Below are positions 61,959-64,000 of a DNA stretch of 64,000 nucleotides, piece after piece (the first letter of the stretch is position 1; the number at the start of each line of letters is the position of its first letter). The stretch lies in contig OZ242302.1 in assembly GCA_965208025.1 (NCBI GenBank), positions 2,418,001 through 2,482,000 of the forward strand, in the 5' to 3' direction. Source of the DNA: Bin80 sp965208025. Its GTDB lineage: Bacteria; Bacteroidota; Rhodothermia; Rhodothermales; Bin80. A program made the position numbers and the translations under genes. The notes below the pieces were generated by a model that ran no database searches, was not told the origin of the DNA, and saw nothing but the letters and a program-made list of their open reading frames with translations.

Positions 61959-64000
61959 CCGATTTTTGCCCCAAAACCGTGCATTTGCCCCCGATTTCTC
62001 ACCGTTTCACGGCCATTCTGTCTGATTGATTCCCCAAAACCCGTTCTGGTGTTATTTTGGTGTTTTCTGGAACCTCCCCAGCCCATCCGCGTTCCAACTC
62101 CTGTCCACTTTCTTCTCCCTTTTTTATGTTTATACGTACACGGCCCTATACCCTCAAAAATGGCGAAAAACGACAGGGCTTTGGCCTCGTTGAATCCCGA
62201 TCGGTTGACGGTGTCACCAAACACATTTCCCTCCTCAATCTCGGACAAGACTTTGCCATTCCCGAAGACCAGTGGGCGCACCTCACCGAAGAAGTAGAAA
62301 CCCGACTGAAAGGACAGAAACCGCTCCCCTTCTACGAAGACGATGAAGCATATCAGGCGGCGGTGGACGACATCGTCCAACGATTGCTGGACAAGGGCTA
62401 TGACATTCATAAACGTCCCAATCAAAAGCACTTCATCCTTCCAGAGAAAACCACACATCCGGATTCTCGTACCTTTGCGGGAGAGCGCTTGGCATTGGAG
62501 GCGTTGCAACAACTTGGGTTTCCTGATCTGTTAGCCACGCTTGGCTTCTCGGTCAAACATACGAAGCTCGCCTGTGCGCTGGTGGTTGGACGTATGTTCC
62601 ATCCCGCGAGTGAGCGAGCCACCCATGAATGGATGCTGAACCGGTCTACGATTCTGGAACTGCTCGACGTTGATCCGCCGAGCTTGAACACGCTCTACCG
62701 AGTCACGGACGGAGTACAAGACCAACAGCAGCAGATCATGGACGGGCTCTATGGGAACACGCAGGAACTGTTGGACTCTGGCGAAACGATCGTGTTTTAT
62801 GATCTGACCAACACGTTCTATCATGGGAAAGAAAAAGGCGAACTCCTCCGTCGGGGACGGAGTAAGGACCGGCGGAATGATTGTCCACTGGTCACGCTGG
62901 CGTTGGTCTTGGATGCGTCGGGATTCCCGCGTAGTGTGCAACTCTTATCGGGACATATTAGCGAACCAAGTACGATGCAACGTGCAATTGAGGATCTGGG
63001 CGGAGCGAAGCCCACGATCATCATGGATGCGGGGATTGCCACAAAAAAGAACTTGGCCTACCTGCAATCGCAGGGACTGAACTGGATCACGGTAGAGCGT
63101 ACAAAGGCGCCTCCGCTTCCAGAGAAGGATCCTGATGCAGCGTTTACGAGTGAATCGGGAAGTAACATCAGGGTATGGAAGCTTCCCGTAGAGGACGCGG
63201 AGAACGAAGAGGAGAAAGAAGAGGTTCTGGAAGAGGATGGATCCCCGGAGGCGGAAGCGAATCAAGAAGTTTTGGAAGAGAAGGACGATTCAGACGAGGA
63301 AACGTTCTCGGAGGACGGAACGCCCGAAGAGGCATGGAATGAAGTCTGCATCTATGTCCACAGTTGCGATCGTCAAGTGACAGAGGATCAGATATTGGAA
63401 ACAAAGTCGAAAAAGTTTTTGGAGGAGATCGCCTATCTCCATGAAGGGCTCTCAATTCCGAGGAGGATGAAGAATCATGATCAGTTGCTGGTTCGGATTG
63501 GTCGGAAGAAGGAAGCGTACAAGCAAGTCTCCCACCTATATGATATTCAGGTCACGAAGAAGGACGGGACCAAGAATGCCGAGTCCATTATTGTAACGCG
63601 GCTTCCAGCGCATGAGGATCGGGTCTCCTCCAGTGGAGGCTACGTCCTGCGAACCAGTCTCGAGGATCGGGATCTTGAAACGATCGTACGAACGTATTGG
63701 CGATTGACCGAGATTGAGGCGACCTTCCGAATGATGAAATCGGATCTTGGACTTCGTCCGATCTATCATAGCAAAGACGAGCGGATTGAGGGGCATTTAT
63801 TCATTACCGTGCTGGCGTACCATCTGGCGCATTTTGTCCGCACCAAATGTAAGGCGGAGGGCCTTCATTCAAGTTGGGTAACAATGCGAACGGAACTCAA
63901 CCGGGTCCACCGGATTACGACCCGGATGGTCAAGACCAGATATCTGATTACGAAGATAGATCAGGATCTATCTCCGTTCTTAGAGCGGTTATTCAAGATT
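61890..64000 (+). mobile_element. IS1634-family insertion sequence, right end beyond window
   Basis: The left boundary is near 61890-61900 where the lipoprotein frame loses sense, but the terminal repeat cannot be verified because the other end is outside. The leader to the transposase start is about 230 bases. It interrupts locus B. Confidence 0.65.
62126..64000 (+). CDS. IS1634-family transposase, C-terminus cut by window
   Basis: At least 625 codons from the ATG at 62126, open to the last base. It has IS1634/IS4-superfamily blocks: FYDLTNTFYHGKEKGELLRRGRSKDRR (first Asp, 'yDvTtfyfe' position), PTIIMDAGIATKKNLAYL (second Asp) and TYWRLTEIEATFRMMKSDLGLRPIYHSKDERIEGHLFITVLAYHL (the YREK-like Glu block). 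Unusually, about 55 residues (roughly 353-410) between the second Asp and the Glu are strongly acidic. No frame break seen. Confidence 0.92.
   Translation, partial: MFIRTRPYTLKNGEKRQGFGLVESRSVDGVTKHISLLNLGQDFAIPEDQWAHLTEEVETRLKGQKPLPFYEDDEAYQAAVDDIVQRLLDKGYDIHKRPNQKHFILPEKTTHPDSRTFAGERLALEALQQLGFPDLLATLGFSVKHTKLACALVVGRMFHPASERATHEWMLNRSTILELLDVDPPSLNTLYRVTDGVQDQQQQIMDGLYGNTQELLDSGETIVFYDLTNTFYHGKEKGELLRRGRSKDRRNDCPLVTLALVLDASGFPRSVQLLSGHISEPSTMQRAIEDLGGAKPTIIMDAGIATKKNLAYLQSQGLNWITVERTKAPPLPEKDPDAAFTSESGSNIRVWKLPVEDAENEEEKEEVLEEDGSPEAEANQEVLEEKDDSDEETFSEDGTPEEAWNEVCIYVHSCDRQVTEDQILETKSKKFLEEIAYLHEGLSIPRRMKNHDQLLVRIGRKKEAYKQVSHLYDIQVTKKDGTKNAESIIVTRLPAHEDRVSSSGGYVLRTSLEDRDLETIVRTYWRLTEIEATFRMMKSDLGLRPIYHSKDERIEGHLFITVLAYHLAHFVRTKCKAEGLHSSWVTMRTELNRVHRITTRMVKTRYLITKIDQDLSPFLERLFKI

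Noticed and set aside
61868..62512. 214-codon minus-strand frame
   Set aside because: It lies opposite the IS1634 leader and transposase start and has no family signal; a shadow.
1..64000. CRISPR arrays and rRNA genes
   Set aside because: I saw no regularly spaced direct repeats of 25-40 bases and no rRNA-like sequence anywhere in the window.

Overview
The window looks like chromosome from a member of the Bacteroidota/Rhodothermota (FCB) lineage. The signs are an rpmB-rpmG-DUF4295 ribosomal cluster, six-bladed beta-propeller lipoproteins next to small cysteine-rich secreted peptides, a LolA/LolC-type lipoprotein pathway and weak Shine-Dalgarno sequences. It appears to lie in the replication-origin domain: dnaA and dnaN are adjacent, DnaA boxes sit upstream of dnaA, two parS-like ParB sites are present, and recF, rpmH-rnpA-yidC, mnmE-mnmG-rsmG are all here. 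The phylum is an inference from gene content.

Layout. 0-4.7 kb: TRAP-transporter binding protein (cut by the window edge), SDR, class III aminotransferase, and a HigB/HigA-type toxin-antitoxin pair whose antitoxin carries an ImmA/IrrE-like peptidase domain, with a decayed copy beside it. 4.7-12.3 kb: moeA, nusB, dtd, rdgB, ychF, a LolA-like protein and a LolC/E-like permease. 12.8-25.6 kb: ribosomal proteins; tRNA-Pro; tRNA-Arg(UCU) split by a group I intron; tRNA-Cys; dnaB carrying an intein; a uracil-DNA glycosylase lacking the usual cluster cysteines; coaBC, gmk, tRNA-Ser; frr-pyrH-tsf-rpsB; rpsI-rplM; dnaN-dnaA. 25.6-32.4 kb: candidate oriC, then an accessory island with three transposon traces and 'locus A' (cysteine-rich peptides, beta-propeller lipoprotein, broken thioredoxin-like gene). 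32.9-38.8 kb: DUF177-rpmF-plsX-fabH-fabD-fabG and a DEAD-box helicase. 39.9-43.2 kb: McrBC restriction system. 43.4-55.7 kb: tRNA-Val, tRNA-Gly, rpmH-rnpA-yidC-mnmE-mnmG-rsmG, mfd, murQ, recF. 55.7-60.4 kb: MaoC protein and a three-gene membrane/lipid-export-like operon. 60.6-64 kb: 'locus B' (cysteine-rich peptide, membrane-anchored thioredoxin-like protein, truncated beta-propeller lipoprotein), cut by an IS1634-family element that runs off the end.

The most interesting system is the pair of loci A and B. Each combines short secreted peptides with an even number of cysteines (8, 8 and 6) after a shared A-S-x-x-G leader end, a lipoprotein beta-propeller, and a membrane-anchored thioredoxin-fold protein with a CGxC site. 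Each has been hit by an insertion sequence. In locus A the insertion can be undone on paper exactly: removing the IS and one 6-bp target duplication restores an 86-codon peptide gene. The second highlight is a compact Azoarcus-like group I intron in a tRNA-Arg(UCU) gene, less than 1 kb from an intein in the P-loop of DnaB.
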